The notes under the pieces were generated by a model. The model saw only the letters and a list, made by a program, of their open reading frames with translations. It ran no database searches and had not been told where the DNA came from. From assembly GCF_017468685.1 (NCBI RefSeq), contig NZ_JAFUHT010000040.1, positions 1 to 33,966 on the forward strand: a stretch of DNA of 33,966 bases, in the 5' to 3' direction. Source of the DNA: Methanobrevibacter sp. (GTDB lineage Archaea; Methanobacteriota; Methanobacteria; Methanobacteriales; Methanobacteriaceae). Position numbers and translations under genes: made by a program. Position 1 is the first letter of the stretch. The number at the start of each line of letters is the position of its first letter. Positions 14,341 to 22,961 of this stretch are shown here, one piece after another.

Positions 14341-14577
14341 AAGAGAAACTGTTACAATGCCATAAAACTTTTGATATATTATTACTTGTAGTTTTACTAC
14401 TATTTAACATGAAAAAAAATTTTTATTCAAAATCCATATAGAGTTTTTTTATCCCTTAAACTTTTTGACCTCCTAAAAAAAAGAGTATAAGGGTAAAATA
14501 GGAAAAAGAATCTCAGGAAAAAGAAAAAATTTTTTTCTTTTATTCTTTTTTCCTTAAATTATTTAATTTAGTCGTAT

Positions 14578-14620
14578 GGTAATTATATTAGGTTTAAAAT
14601 TTCCTATAATTACCTCTTTT
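14578..14620 (+). terminator. Stem-loop followed by TCTTTT
   Basis: GGTAATTATA (14578-14587) pairs perfectly with TATAATTACC (14605-14614). AGG and CCT extend the stem inward past a small TT bulge, and TCTTTT follows. It lies about 240 nt after the MuF-like gene and could end that transcript or be part of a structured RNA. Confidence 0.45.
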
Positions 14621-14976
14621 CTACAAAAAAAATCTACGTGAAGTATAAATTTGTGAAAAAATTATGGTGTGAAAAAAAAGAATTCTTCTGTTAGTTTAAA
14701 AGGAAAAAAATGGATGGGAGAGGAAAAAAAAACAATTATAAAAATATCTCCTTTTTTTTGCTTTCCCATATTTTTTTTCTTAAAAAAGATCATGTTTAAT
14801 CTACCATATTTTTTTAATCTCCAATATGAAAAAATATCTGACATGATATTTTTTTTCCATGGAAAAGAAAAATGAGGAATAAAAACATTATTAAATTTTG
14901 TTCCTCTTTTTTTCCTGGGGAAAAAATAATGTAAAAGAAAACGTTAGAGTATTTCTTTTTTCATGGTCATTTCGCT

Positions 14977-15021
14977 ATTTTAAGACTCCACCTAGACCAA
15001 GTGGCTAAACTAGTCTAAAAT
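14977..15021. other. Two-part stem-loop, candidate structured RNA
   Basis: ATTTTAAGACT (14977-14987) pairs with AGTCTAAAAT (15012-15021) with one bulged A. Inside it CCAC (14988-14991) pairs with GTGG (15001-15004) around a 9-nt loop, leaving a 7-nt bulge on one side. A small TGAC/GTCA hairpin follows at 15029-15042. The region has more G and C than its surroundings, which makes a functional fold more likely than chance. Confidence 0.4.
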
Positions 15022-15412
15022 CTTTTCGTGACATGTTCGTCAGTCTATGAAGTATGCAACATCTATAAAAAAAAGAAAGGAAAAAAAGAAAAGGATAAAA
15101 ATAATAATATATGCAATAAAAAAAAGTGGGTGGAAAAAAGGTATAAAAAAAACATTTTTTCGCGTCTGTGCTTTTCCAATTACATTTGTATTTTTTTGTT
15201 TTCATTTTATCACCGCTAAAAATAATTGATAAATATTTTTTCACCAATATCCTTTTTTTTGTACTGCATATATGTCCTCCAAAAAAAACTGTTTTTCAAG
15301 TTTCTATATTAAAAAAATATTCTTTTCTTCATTTTTCCTTTTTTCTTCTCGAAAAGATAAAACCTCCGTCTAAAAAAAACTATTTCGACAAAACTTTGCT
15401 ATTTGTGTATTC

Positions 15413-15479
15413 TTTATTCTCTTTCCAATTATATGGGAAATTAACTTTCATTTTTTTCCCATATAATAAAGAGAATAAA
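15413..15479. other. Long stem-loop 100 nt before the protease gene
   Basis: The arms 15413-15438 and 15457-15479 are complementary over 23 bp. The single irregularity is a CCA bulge at 15425-15427. The loop is about 18 nt. It is the strongest inverted repeat I see in the window. An A run follows on the + strand, so it is not a classical terminator in that direction. It could control expression of the protease/capsid operon or be part of a noncoding RNA. Confidence 0.5.
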
Positions 15480-15582
15480 AAAAAATTTTCGTTTTAGTCA
15501 GCATGTTCTTTAAAAAAATAATCACTTTCAAAGATTAGTGAGAAGAACAAAACCTTTTTAAAAAATTTTTTTGTGATGCGTT

Positions 15583-16773
15583 ATGTCAACTGCAACAACC
15601 ACCACATCATACAAAGTCTATGGATTGCCCTTAGATGCTAAATCCTATGAATCAAATGATGATGGTACTTTAACAATAATTGGAGTTGCTTCAACCACCA
15701 ACAAAGATTATGCTAATGAGATAGTATCACAAGAAGTACTTGAATCATTAGCACAACAAGCTCCTGGTCTCAACCTATTCAGAGACCATAATCGGCATTA
15801 TGAAGGTGGAATTGGAGCTATTGTTGAAGCATGGGTAAAAGATAAAGAGCTTTGGATAAAAGCTCGTGTACTCAAAGAGTTTGCAAGTGGAATCAAAGAA
15901 CGCCTAGACATAGGAATGAACTTTGGTTTCAGCATATCTGGATTCCCACGCAAACAACGAACTCCTGATGGTATCCTAATTACGGATTATGATTTGAAAG
16001 AGATCACTCTCACTTATATTCCGATGAATTGGGATACTTATGGAACTGTTGAATATAAATCTCTGAATTTAGTAGCCAGCAATTGTTTGACTGGTGCATG
16101 TTATCATGCGATACATGATGGTGAGAATATGGAAAATAAAGAAGAAAAAATTGAGGAAGTTCCAGAAGACCCAGTGAAAGATGAGAAAGCTATTGCTGGT
16201 TTTTCTGATGAACAAGTTGCTCAAATTACAGATTTAGTTAAAAATATGATGAATGAATTTGGCGCTGAAATTGAACCTCGTATTCTTGAAAATATTGAAC
16301 CTAAAATTGAAGGTGTTGCTGAAGCTGCAGGAACTAAAGCTGCTGAAAAAGTTGCTGATAAGATTCTTGCTGAAATCAAAGCCACTAATGAAGTTCAAGA
16401 AGATGGGGAAACTGTTGAGGAAAAAGATTTAACTGAAGAAGAGGAAGTTGTTGAAACTGAATCTACTACTGAAGAAACCAATGAGGAAGAAGTTAAATCT
16501 GAAGCTGGTATAAAAGAACCTGAAACAGACTCAATGGAAACCACCAAAGAAACTGAAGAGGAAATTGTTGAAGAAGATGAGAAAGAAACTGAAGATGAAG
16601 TGATTGATGAAAAATCATTGAATCAAAAAATTCATGATGAAATTGTAAAACAATTGAATGAAAAGGCTATTCCATCTAAATTCAAAAAATTCCAAGAATC
16701 TCAGAAAAAGAAAAAAGAATCAACTATTAAACCAAAGCGTGATTCTTTTGGTAGAAACTTAAAATATATCTAA
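15583..16773 (+). CDS. Prohead protease fused to a scaffold-like domain
   Basis: The 396-aa protein has two regions. Residues 10-160 are an HK97-type (U35/S78) prohead protease: GVASTTNKDYANEIVS, LFRDHNRHYEGGIG with His69, MNFGFSISGF with Ser117, and LKEITLTYIP with Glu140, matching a His-Ser-acidic arrangement. Residues about 180-350 are highly acidic, Glu/Thr-rich and probably coiled, as expected for a scaffold (delta) domain. The basic C terminus (KKKKESTIKPKRD) may touch the shell or be a cleavage target. The protease matures the head and destroys the scaffold. The start has only a weak GTGATG site. Confidence 0.88.
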   Translation: MSTATTTTSYKVYGLPLDAKSYESNDDGTLTIIGVASTTNKDYANEIVSQEVLESLAQQAPGLNLFRDHNRHYEGGIGAIVEAWVKDKELWIKARVLKEFASGIKERLDIGMNFGFSISGFPRKQRTPDGILITDYDLKEITLTYIPMNWDTYGTVEYKSLNLVASNCLTGACYHAIHDGENMENKEEKIEEVPEDPVKDEKAIAGFSDEQVAQITDLVKNMMNEFGAEIEPRILENIEPKIEGVAEAAGTKAAEKVADKILAEIKATNEVQEDGETVEEKDLTEEEEVVETESTTEETNEEEVKSEAGIKEPETDSMETTKETEEEIVEEDEKETEDEVIDEKSLNQKIHDEIVKQLNEKAIPSKFKKFQESQKKKKESTIKPKRDSFGRNLKYI

Positions 16774-16855
16774 AAGTTATTTTTTTTTAATTTTTTTAAA
16801 ATCAAAGTATTTTTTTTTAATATTTGCACTTCTCCATCTTCTTTTAGGAGGAGAA
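16774..16855 (+). promoter_or_regulatory. T tracts and AGGAGG before the capsid gene
   Basis: Three T tracts (in 16782-16831) after the protease stop probably terminate its transcript. Further on comes AGGAGG (16846-16851), a perfect match to the 16S anti-Shine-Dalgarno. It lies more than 60 nt before the capsid ATG, so it appears to serve a tiny leader ORF rather than the capsid gene. Confidence 0.4.
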
Positions 16856-16891
16856 ATGTGGATTTTAAACCATTTTTTTTATGTAAATTAA
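16856..16891 (+). CDS. Possible 11-codon leader peptide
   Basis: ATG at 16856 follows AGGAGG by 4 nt and opens MWILNHFFYVN, stopping at TAA 16889-16891, 22 nt before the capsid ATG. The ORF is very short, and chance cannot be excluded. The unusually strong ribosome-binding site is the only support. Confidence 0.25.
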   Translation: MWILNHFFYVN

Positions 16892-16913
16892 CTGAAAAAG
16901 GAGTTAATGTTTT

Positions 16914-17996
16914 ATGTCAACAACTATTGAAGATAAAATTTTAAATCAAGACAGTTTTAATATGAAATTTGCTGATGCAGCATTCAGTTTATCTGGTGAT
17001 CTTAACCCTGGTTGGGCTGAACCAACTTTTGAAGATTTCTTCACAAGAGTAACTGATGAACCAGTACTCTTAGAACAATCTCGTGTAATCCAAATGAGAT
17101 CATTACAACATGATATTGATGACCTTGGTATTGACTTAGATTTCGATGCTCAAAGAAACGCTTCCACCGGTGCAAGTACTGGTTTAACCAGTAATGAAAC
17201 TGCACCTATTATGAAAAGGAAACAGTTATTAGCTCAACCTTTACAAGCTAAAACTATTATTCCTATGAACTTCATTGATGAAAACATTGAAGGTGAAGAT
17301 TTCTTATCTAAATGGATTGGTCTTCTTGGTACCGAAATGGGTCCTGCTATGGAAAGATACGGTATCTACGCTGACACTAGTGTATCTACTCAAACTGGTG
17401 AAGGTACTGGTTTCACCATGACCAATGGGTTACTTGCACAGTTAAAAGCTATTGCTGCAGATTCCACAAATGACGCAGCTGGTTTTGCACCATTAACCTA
17501 TTCCAATAATGCATTGGAAGGTTTATTAAATGCTGCTGAACTTTATGTTGAACAAGATGGTAACATGAAAAATGCTAACATCGTTGTTCCTCCTGCAATG
17601 TACAGTAAAGTTGTAAGGGACATTGCAACTCGTGAATCTGATTATGGTGACACCATTCTTAAAGATGGTAAAATCCCTATGATTATGGGTATGGAAGTTA
17701 AACAGGACAATGTCCTCCGTAACACCCGTCATGGATGGGACACTATGAAATTTGATTCCACTACTGGTTTACCAAAAGGTAATGGTAGTACTGTGGACAA
17801 ATTAAGATATGCTTTCATCGGTGAACCTTCCAACGTTGTATTTGGTATGATGAGAGACATGGATGTCTTAAACCAATTCGATATTGATGAATTAGGTTAC
17901 AAAGTTGTTGGTCTTGCTAAAGCGGATGCTAAAATCCACTATGACCAGGACACTATTGTTGTACCTTACACTAAAAATGCAAAATCTAACTCATAA
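16914..17996 (+). CDS. Major capsid protein (HK97-fold type)
   Basis: The 360-aa product follows the protease-scaffold gene, the standard place for the HK97-fold capsid protein. The N-terminal arm (1-60) is acidic and helical. The centre has TGLTSNETAPIMKRKQLLAQPLQAKTIIPMNFIDEN, typical of the E-loop and P-domain strands, and EMGPAMERYGIYAD and ANIVVPPAMYSKVVRDIATR fit the spine and A-domain helices. The close (GLAKADAKIHYDQDTIVVPY) resembles the final P-domain strand. GGAG lies 11 nt before the ATG. Codon use is the most even of the window, and flanking T tracts suggest a separate strong transcript. Confidence 0.9.
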   Translation: MSTTIEDKILNQDSFNMKFADAAFSLSGDLNPGWAEPTFEDFFTRVTDEPVLLEQSRVIQMRSLQHDIDDLGIDLDFDAQRNASTGASTGLTSNETAPIMKRKQLLAQPLQAKTIIPMNFIDENIEGEDFLSKWIGLLGTEMGPAMERYGIYADTSVSTQTGEGTGFTMTNGLLAQLKAIAADSTNDAAGFAPLTYSNNALEGLLNAAELYVEQDGNMKNANIVVPPAMYSKVVRDIATRESDYGDTILKDGKIPMIMGMEVKQDNVLRNTRHGWDTMKFDSTTGLPKGNGSTVDKLRYAFIGEPSNVVFGMMRDMDVLNQFDIDELGYKVVGLAKADAKIHYDQDTIVVPYTKNAKSNS

Positions 17997-18041
17997 AGAT
18001 TTTTGCTTTTTAATATTTTTTTTTAAAGGAAGTGAAGTTGT
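17997..18041 (+). terminator. T tract after the capsid gene
   Basis: TTTTTGCTTTTTAATATTTT and more T follow the capsid stop at once. T tracts of this kind act as terminators in archaea. AAGGAAGTGA then serves the next small gene. Confidence 0.4.
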
Positions 18042-18245
18042 ATGGTTAAATTTAATGATTTAACTGATAGTGAAAAAACTGATAAAAAAGCTAGATTTAA
18101 TATTCTTTCTGATGAAATTGCTGCTGCTGTTGCTGGTGATTCCACTATTGCAACTAAAGTTGAAGCATTAGAAACTGCTGTTGGTGATGAAGAAACTGCA
18201 GGTACTATCCTTGCACGTATCAAAGCATTGGAAGATGCTCAATAA
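18042..18245 (+). CDS. Small Ala-rich protein after the capsid gene
   Basis: The 67-aa product is acidic and helical with an alanine-rich heptad-like centre (DEIAAAVAGDSTIATKVEALETA) and a second helix (ILARIKALEDA). It probably forms a short coiled coil. Being next to the capsid gene it could be a head decoration or head-fibre protein, but no family is recognised. It has a good AAGGAAGTGA site, and codon use resembles that of the capsid gene. Confidence 0.6.
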   Translation: MVKFNDLTDSEKTDKKARFNILSDEIAAAVAGDSTIATKVEALETAVGDEETAGTILARIKALEDAQ

Positions 18246-18366
18246 AATACTTCCCAACAGGATTCAGAAAGTTAAAAAAAATAAGATGTAGATAGATTGG
18301 AAAATATTTTTTTTCTTTTCTACATTTTTAAATTTTTTATTTATTATTATAAGGGAGGAATTATAT

Positions 18367-18951
18367 TTGACTTTGGATTTAATTACTCCTACTGACCTTA
18401 AAACTAAATTAAAGTTACAAGGCGTGGATGAATCATTATTAAGTGATGATTCTGTTTTGCAAGATTGGATTGATTTGAAAGTTGATGAGATTATTGAGTT
18501 GACTGGTTTGGCAATTAAACCGGTGACTCGAAAAGAAATACTCAGACATTTTAAAAGTGATCTGTTTGAAGCAAACATTTACCCTGTAACTGCTGTTAAT
18601 TCTTTTAAAATCAACAATGTTGAATTAACAAGTGATGATTATGTTCTTGATGAAAATAGCGGTATCTTTTATCTTAACCATGGCCACAATGGTATGTTGG
18701 TTATTGAATATGTGCATTGTGTTTCTCAAGAATTTGTCACATCTAAAATTGATCCATTGATTGTTGATATGTTACTCTATGCTTTCAATGATACTAATCA
18801 TGAAAACAGTAAAGGTAACATTTCTAGTATACATGAAATGGACACTACAATTAATTATGATACAAGTAATAGTCTTGGTAATCGTATATATGCTCGTTTA
18901 GAATCTTTAAAAAAATATGGTGCTTGTTCTTCAAAAGTTAAATGGTTGTGA
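18367..18951 (+). CDS. Head-tail connector (gp6-like)
   Basis: The start is TTG at 18367, chosen because GGGAGG lies 8 nt upstream and no ATG is near. The 194-aa product has the small helical head-tail connector pattern: TPTDLKTKLKLQG, LSDDSVLQDWIDLKVDEIIELTG, a strand region (YPVTAVNSFKINN, GIFYLNHGHNGMLVIEY) and a C-terminal helix with DMLLYAFNDTNHE. The adaptor ring made by such proteins sits under the portal. The assignment rests on pattern and position. The end overlaps a short out-of-frame start region of the next gene. Confidence 0.7.
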   Translation: MTLDLITPTDLKTKLKLQGVDESLLSDDSVLQDWIDLKVDEIIELTGLAIKPVTRKEILRHFKSDLFEANIYPVTAVNSFKINNVELTSDDYVLDENSGIFYLNHGHNGMLVIEYVHCVSQEFVTSKIDPLIVDMLLYAFNDTNHENSKGNISSIHEMDTTINYDTSNSLGNRIYARLESLKKYGACSSKVKWL

Positions 18952-18958
18952 TGTGTTT

Positions 18959-19318
18959 ATGGTATTTTTCCCAAATGAAGAATTAGAATTATACCAATAC
19001 ATTGAATCTGCAACAGAATTTAACTCTTACTACGAACCATTGAAAGAGTATTCTTTAATGGATACTGTGCCATGTAATTTCCAACCAATGAGTCCTAATG
19101 ATTCTTTAAAACAATTTGGTGAGATTTTAACTGACACTTACAAAGTAATCATTGATTATAATGTAACTGTTGAACCGTCAATGCTGGTTAAAGTTAAAGG
19201 TAAACCTGATACTTATGAGATTGTTGGAACTCCAATGGTTAATACTCATTTTACTCCTACACGACACACAAAACTCATTTTGAAAAAACAACGCAAACCT
19301 ACAAAGGTGATGGTATGA
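18959..19318 (+). CDS. Head closure (stopper)-like protein
   Basis: The likely start is ATG 18959 (MVFFPNEELELYQYI). An earlier ATG at 18917 would overlap the previous gene by 35 nt and add unlikely residues. The 119-aa product contains strands ending TYEIVGTPMVNTHFTPTRHTKLILKK, the shape of the small beta-barrel head-completion proteins that follow the connector gene. The assignment rests mainly on order and size. Overlap by ATGA with the next gene supports translation. Confidence 0.58.
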   Translation: MVFFPNEELELYQYIESATEFNSYYEPLKEYSLMDTVPCNFQPMSPNDSLKQFGEILTDTYKVIIDYNVTVEPSMLVKVKGKPDTYEIVGTPMVNTHFTPTRHTKLILKKQRKPTKVMV

Positions 19319-19668
19319 TTGATATTGAGGTTAAAATCAATCCGAGTTTCTATAAGAAACTGGATAAATCCATTATTAAAAAATGTGAAGCCATCACTAT
19401 CAAGAATACTACACTTGAGGCGGAATCTCGTTGTAAAAAAACTTGTCCTTATGAGACTGGTAATTTGATGAGAAGTCATTCAAGTGACATTTCCGATGAA
19501 GAGGGACTGGTTAAAAATAATGCTAAATATTGGACTTTTGTTGTTTTTGGAACCAGTAAAATGAAGGCACGTAACTATCCTCAAAAAGTTGCTAATGGCT
19601 TAAGTAGTGAGAACTACATGAGCAGGACTTTTAAAACACAATTACATAAAATGGGAGTGCTTGAATAA
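19315..19668 (+). CDS. Neck / tail-completion protein (gp10-like)
   Basis: The 117-aa product has the small tail-completion pattern: early helices (KLDKSIIKKCEAITIKNTT), then CPYETGNLMRSHSSDIS, VKNNAKYWTFVVFGTSKMKARNYP and a C-terminal NYMSRTFKTQLHKM. In HK97 gp10-type proteins the tGnLr-Sh pattern and the later Y-x-x-V-x-x-GT pattern are typical, and both are visible. It joins head to tail. AAGGTGATG precedes the ATG, which overlaps the previous stop (ATGA). Confidence 0.72.
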   Translation: MIDIEVKINPSFYKKLDKSIIKKCEAITIKNTTLEAESRCKKTCPYETGNLMRSHSSDISDEEGLVKNNAKYWTFVVFGTSKMKARNYPQKVANGLSSENYMSRTFKTQLHKMGVLE

Positions 19669-19670
19669 TT

Positions 19671-20351
19671 ATGTTAACTAAACCAATAAGGATGTTACTG
19701 AAAGTACTCTATAATAATGTCCTGCTTGAAGATGGAACTGTTGTGAAAATAGTTAAACGAGATTATCCTTACGACCACACTCCATGTTTAACTATTGATA
19801 ATAGTGGTGGAACCAGTACTATTCAGAAAAACATTATCAATAAAGATAGTGTTATTCCTGAAGACCATCCACAATATGATAGTGAACATCCTGACAGGAT
19901 GATTTCACAACAGATGATACGTGAAGAACGCAGCATCAGTTTGAATCTGAATATCTGGTGTAATTCTCAAGATGAAAGAGAGGAAATCATCAATCAAATC
20001 TCAACTATTTTTAAAAAGATACAATCAGATCATTACAGTTTCTGCAAACAATACCATAATGGAAATTGTAGTTTTCTTGATTCTGAATGTAGGGCTTTAA
20101 CTGTACAGAATGGACGTACTGCTAAACATCAATGCCCTGACCCTATGGGTTATCATTATGAGAATATTTTCACTACTTATGATATTATTCGTCCTAGTTT
20201 TGATGTTGAACCTGCTTATGATTTGGATGATTCAACCGTGAATCCACAGGTTTTAAGAAGTATTATTCGTGTTTCTTTCAGTTATTATGATTATCATATT
20301 ATCGGTGGGGCTATTAGTCAAGATTTAAGTGTTGATGAGGAATTATTATGA
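19671..20351 (+). CDS. Tail terminator-like protein
   Basis: The 226-aa product lies exactly where tail terminators sit, between gp10-like and sheath genes. It has an alpha/beta layout: a helix and strand start (LLKVLYNNVLLEDG), a long central part (LNLNIWCNSQDEREEIINQISTIFKKI, a strand followed by a helix) and a strand-rich end (IRVSFSYYDYHIIGG). Five cysteines cluster in the middle (SFCKQYHNGNCSF, SECRAL, HQCPDP), which could bind a metal. That is unusual for this family. Confidence is position-based. Confidence 0.5.
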   Translation: MLTKPIRMLLKVLYNNVLLEDGTVVKIVKRDYPYDHTPCLTIDNSGGTSTIQKNIINKDSVIPEDHPQYDSEHPDRMISQQMIREERSISLNLNIWCNSQDEREEIINQISTIFKKIQSDHYSFCKQYHNGNCSFLDSECRALTVQNGRTAKHQCPDPMGYHYENIFTTYDIIRPSFDVEPAYDLDDSTVNPQVLRSIIRVSFSYYDYHIIGGAISQDLSVDEELL

Positions 20352-20557
20352 GTAAAAAAAAGAAAGAAACCTCCGATGAAAAATTCACTTTGGTGGAGTT
20401 AGTGCAATCAAGTGATGTGCATTATCCATCAATAATTATGGATTTGCATCGTGCTGGTTTATTAGAACAATATAAAAATGAATTAGAAGTTTATGGTAAA
20501 GAAGACATTACTCCTTCTTTAACATTAGCTGAATTTAATAAAATCGTGGAGGGTTAA
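20348..20557 (+). CDS. Small protein before the sheath gene
   Basis: The 69-aa product is charged at the N terminus (SKKKKETSDEKFTLVEL) with two helices (SIIMDLHRAGLLEQYKNEL and LTLAEFNKIVEG). It overlaps the gene before by 4 nt and ends 3 nt before the sheath ATG. Similar short proteins precede sheath genes in PBSX-like phages, but I cannot name a function. Confidence 0.6.
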   Translation: MSKKKKETSDEKFTLVELVQSSDVHYPSIIMDLHRAGLLEQYKNELEVYGKEDITPSLTLAEFNKIVEG

Positions 20558-20560
20558 ATT

Positions 20561-21712
20561 ATGGTTAAAAAACCCGGTGTTTATTTTGATGAAACAACTG
20601 AATTAGAGTTAGTTGGACTTGGTGCTAAAATCCCTGTAGTTATTGGTGCAACCGGAAATTCTGGTACACAAACTTATCCTGTTGAGGGTACTAATATTCA
20701 AACTTTCAGAAACTTTGAAGAAGCTAATCGAAGTATTGCTAATGGTGGTATTGGAACAGATACCAGTACTAATAAAGTGTTAGCTTTCTTAGAAAAGTTC
20801 TTTGAGGAATCAGAACCAAGAACAACTGAAGATTTAGGTGTTCCTTTTGTTTATGTTATTGACGTTGGAGATGGAACTACAAAAACCAGTTGGTTAACTG
20901 CGTTAACAAATGCTAAAAAATTAAACAAGGCCATTGTGGAAGTTTATGTTGGTGCGGATAATATTACTGATTACACTTTATCTGCATTCATTAGTGGTGC
21001 AATGGCAAGTATTGCTACTGAAACTACTAATTTAAACTTACGTACTGCATTTTTCACTAAAGAAGATGCTACTGATGCACAATTAATAGCATTAAACCCT
21101 TCCAGTGGGGGAATATTAGATAGTAGATGTTTCCTTTGTGAACCATTAGAATTTGGTAAAACTGTTGCTAGATTCTGTACTACACCTTATTGGGTTGAAC
21201 CAGGATTCTTACCTTATCGTACCGTGAAACCTGGAACTTTCAAGGAAAGAACTAATGCAGAAATTGAAGCTTTACAAGCTGCAGGTGTTGTTATTAATTG
21301 TGATGAGGTTGTTGATACTGATGTTTATTGCAGAATCAATTTATCCGTTTCAACTGCTTATGCAGCTACAAAGAAACCTGCTGATGCTCTTGGTCATTGC
21401 AGATTTAATGCGGATCATTTGCTTCGTGAAATTTTCAAAGCGGTTTATCCTCAAGTAAAAAATAATGAGGTAACTTCTCAGATTGTTAAAAGTCAAACTC
21501 GTGTTGATGCTATTATTGATGCAGAAGTTGAAGCTGAAAGAATCATTGGTTATAACAGTGATACTGGTGAAGGTACTAAATTGACATTAGTTGAATCTAA
21601 TCAGAATCCTTATGATATGGAGTTAATTGGAGATATTCTTTGTGTTAACTCTACTCATGCGATTAATGTTAAAGCTAGAATTAGAAATCCAATTGTTAAA
21701 AGTGCTAATTAA
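20561..21712 (+). CDS. Tail sheath protein
   Basis: The 383-aa product begins KPGVYFDETTELELVGLGAKIPVVIGATG, the usual sheath opening, in which strands fold back to interlock with neighbours. The middle has ATETTNLNLRTAFFTK and a long helix-strand region. The C terminus (SNQNPYDMELIGDILCVNSTHAINVKARIR) matches the sheath C-terminal domain that forms the extended arms. The sheath contracts around the tube to drive it through the host wall. Its presence makes this a contractile-tail virus. GGAGGG precedes the ATG. Confidence 0.9.
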   Translation: MVKKPGVYFDETTELELVGLGAKIPVVIGATGNSGTQTYPVEGTNIQTFRNFEEANRSIANGGIGTDTSTNKVLAFLEKFFEESEPRTTEDLGVPFVYVIDVGDGTTKTSWLTALTNAKKLNKAIVEVYVGADNITDYTLSAFISGAMASIATETTNLNLRTAFFTKEDATDAQLIALNPSSGGILDSRCFLCEPLEFGKTVARFCTTPYWVEPGFLPYRTVKPGTFKERTNAEIEALQAAGVVINCDEVVDTDVYCRINLSVSTAYAATKKPADALGHCRFNADHLLREIFKAVYPQVKNNEVTSQIVKSQTRVDAIIDAEVEAERIIGYNSDTGEGTKLTLVESNQNPYDMELIGDILCVNSTHAINVKARIRNPIVKSAN

Positions 21713-21751
21713 AAATTATATTTTTTTTAGAAAAAATGGAGATGATTAACG

Positions 21752-22138
21752 ATGGCTGATACTGTAAGATATAGTCAAGCTGTTTTAATGTTTGATGATC
21801 TTGAAATTGTATGTGGTGGTTTTAAAACTAGTTTCAAAACTGAATCTACTGATTTAACCGCTACTAATAGTAGTAATGCTTATGATAGTCAAGATGGTAA
21901 AGAAACTGTTGAAGCTGAAGCATCTGATATTGACCCAGCTTTAAGAAAACCTATTAAAGCATTGTACGATAAGAAAGTTAAAGGTACTCTTGCGTCTTAT
22001 GATTTTGATGAGGATACTGGTAATCTTATTGAAGATGATGTGCTCTATGGTGCTCGTATTACTGAACTCAGTAAAGAGAATGGTAATGAGCCTTTCAGTA
22101 TTAAAATCAAAGCAAGGAACCATAAGAAACAAAATTAA
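21752..22138 (+). CDS. Tail tube protein
   Basis: The 128-aa product follows the sheath gene, as in myovirus-like genomes, and has the size of a tube monomer. It begins VRYSQAVLMFDDLEIVCGGFKTSFKTE and later has strands (KKVKGTLASYDFDEDTG, FSIKIKARNHK) compatible with the beta-barrel tube fold. It forms the inner tube through which DNA passes. GGAGATGAT lies 6 nt before the ATG. T tracts follow within 100 nt. Confidence 0.8.
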   Translation: MADTVRYSQAVLMFDDLEIVCGGFKTSFKTESTDLTATNSSNAYDSQDGKETVEAEASDIDPALRKPIKALYDKKVKGTLASYDFDEDTGNLIEDDVLYGARITELSKENGNEPFSIKIKARNHKKQN

Positions 22139-22226
22139 AAAAGAGAGTTTTCATAAAATTATTTTTTTTATTTTTTTTTATGAATTAAAAAAATTAATTT
22201 TATTATTTTTTTTTGGAGTGTAGCAT
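22139..22226 (+). terminator. T tracts after the tube gene
   Basis: Several T runs (TTTTTTTATTTTTTTTTATG and TTTATTATTTTTTTTTGG) fill the 88-nt gap after the tube gene. They fit partial termination, which would give high sheath and tube levels relative to later tail genes. GGAGTG then serves the chaperone gene. Confidence 0.4.
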
Positions 22227-22961
22227 ATGAATCCTGATGAAAAAGCAGCAAAGATGGAAAAACATTTACTTAAAACACAATTCCCACTTGAATGTGAAGA
22301 ATTGCCTCTAGAAGCATTGACTCAAGAGGAAAGGATTGTGGTCTTTAAATGTATAGATCATGTTGAATTAACTGATGATGAGTTCACATTACTAAAGAAA
22401 ACCTTACAGAAATACCGTGAATACATTACTAAATATAGACCAACCGAAACAATTGAAGCAATGGAAAATACTGTAAAGGTAATTAACACAGAAAAAGAAT
22501 TCTTAGACATACTTAATGATGAAAGTAACAAAATGCTAAGAGTTCATTTAACATATCAAGGTCAAGTTTACGAATTTAATTTTGAAATATTACCAGTTGA
22601 TGACTCCCGTATAGTTGACTATATGGAAATGAACATCGACTTATTCAAAGATTACAGTGAAGACGAAAAACAACTTTTCAACAAAGCACAAGAAGGAGAA
22701 GAATTAACTCCTGAAGAACAGGCAATGGTTGAAAAAATGACAAAAGACCTCAATGCGTTAGCAGGTCAAGAAAAAGCAAAACTTATAGATGGATTCCTCG
22801 CAAGTCAACTAAGACTCCCAGAATCCAGTCAAGATTATAATGACAGATTATTTTTCTGGAAAAAATTCCCATTCCTTGAAAAATGGGCTGTTGTCGGCAA
22901 AGTAGAAGAAAGACTTGGATTAACTGAAACCGCAAACGAGAAATTATTTCCAGATGGCTAA
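22227..22961 (+). CDS. Tail assembly chaperone, first gene
   Basis: The 244-aa acidic, helical product lies between tube and tape measure, where the tail assembly chaperone pair is found. It includes LPLEALTQEERIVVFKCIDHVEL, a strand pair (MLRVHLTYQGQVYEFNFEIL) and long acidic helices (DEKQLFNKAQEGEELTPEEQAMVEKM). Such proteins bind the tape measure during tail building. The second gene starts at 22954 in another frame with an 8-nt overlap, but I see no obvious slippery heptamer. The assignment rests on position and layout. Confidence 0.68.
   Translation: MNPDEKAAKMEKHLLKTQFPLECEELPLEALTQEERIVVFKCIDHVELTDDEFTLLKKTLQKYREYITKYRPTETIEAMENTVKVINTEKEFLDILNDESNKMLRVHLTYQGQVYEFNFEILPVDDSRIVDYMEMNIDLFKDYSEDEKQLFNKAQEGEELTPEEQAMVEKMTKDLNALAGQEKAKLIDGFLASQLRLPESSQDYNDRLFFWKKFPFLEKWAVVGKVEERLGLTETANEKLFPDG

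Larger units (their letters stand above)
14341..15582. other. 1.24-kb AT-rich gap without convincing genes
   Basis: This gap in the middle of the head gene cluster is dominated by A and T runs. Short open frames occur on both strands but are lysine, phenylalanine or isoleucine strings that follow the homopolymers and overlap each other, so I accept none. Three distinct stem-loops stand out (14578-14614, 14977-15021, 15413-15479), plus a weaker GAGGAA/TTCCTC pair near 14874-14906. A slightly more balanced island lies at about 14965-15065. Candidates are a structured noncoding RNA, a packaging or replication site, or a long leader and terminator region. The sequence alone does not decide. Confidence 0.6.

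Noticed and set aside
14977-15060. tRNA-like or attachment-site-like fold
   Set aside because: Stem-loops exist, but there is no TTCRA-type T loop, no anticodon arm of the right size and no acceptor pairing. No integrase is nearby.
14662-15497. Several open frames on both strands in the AT-rich gap
   Set aside because: They overlap each other, consist mostly of Lys, Phe, Ile and Ser from homopolymers and lack good ribosome-binding sites.
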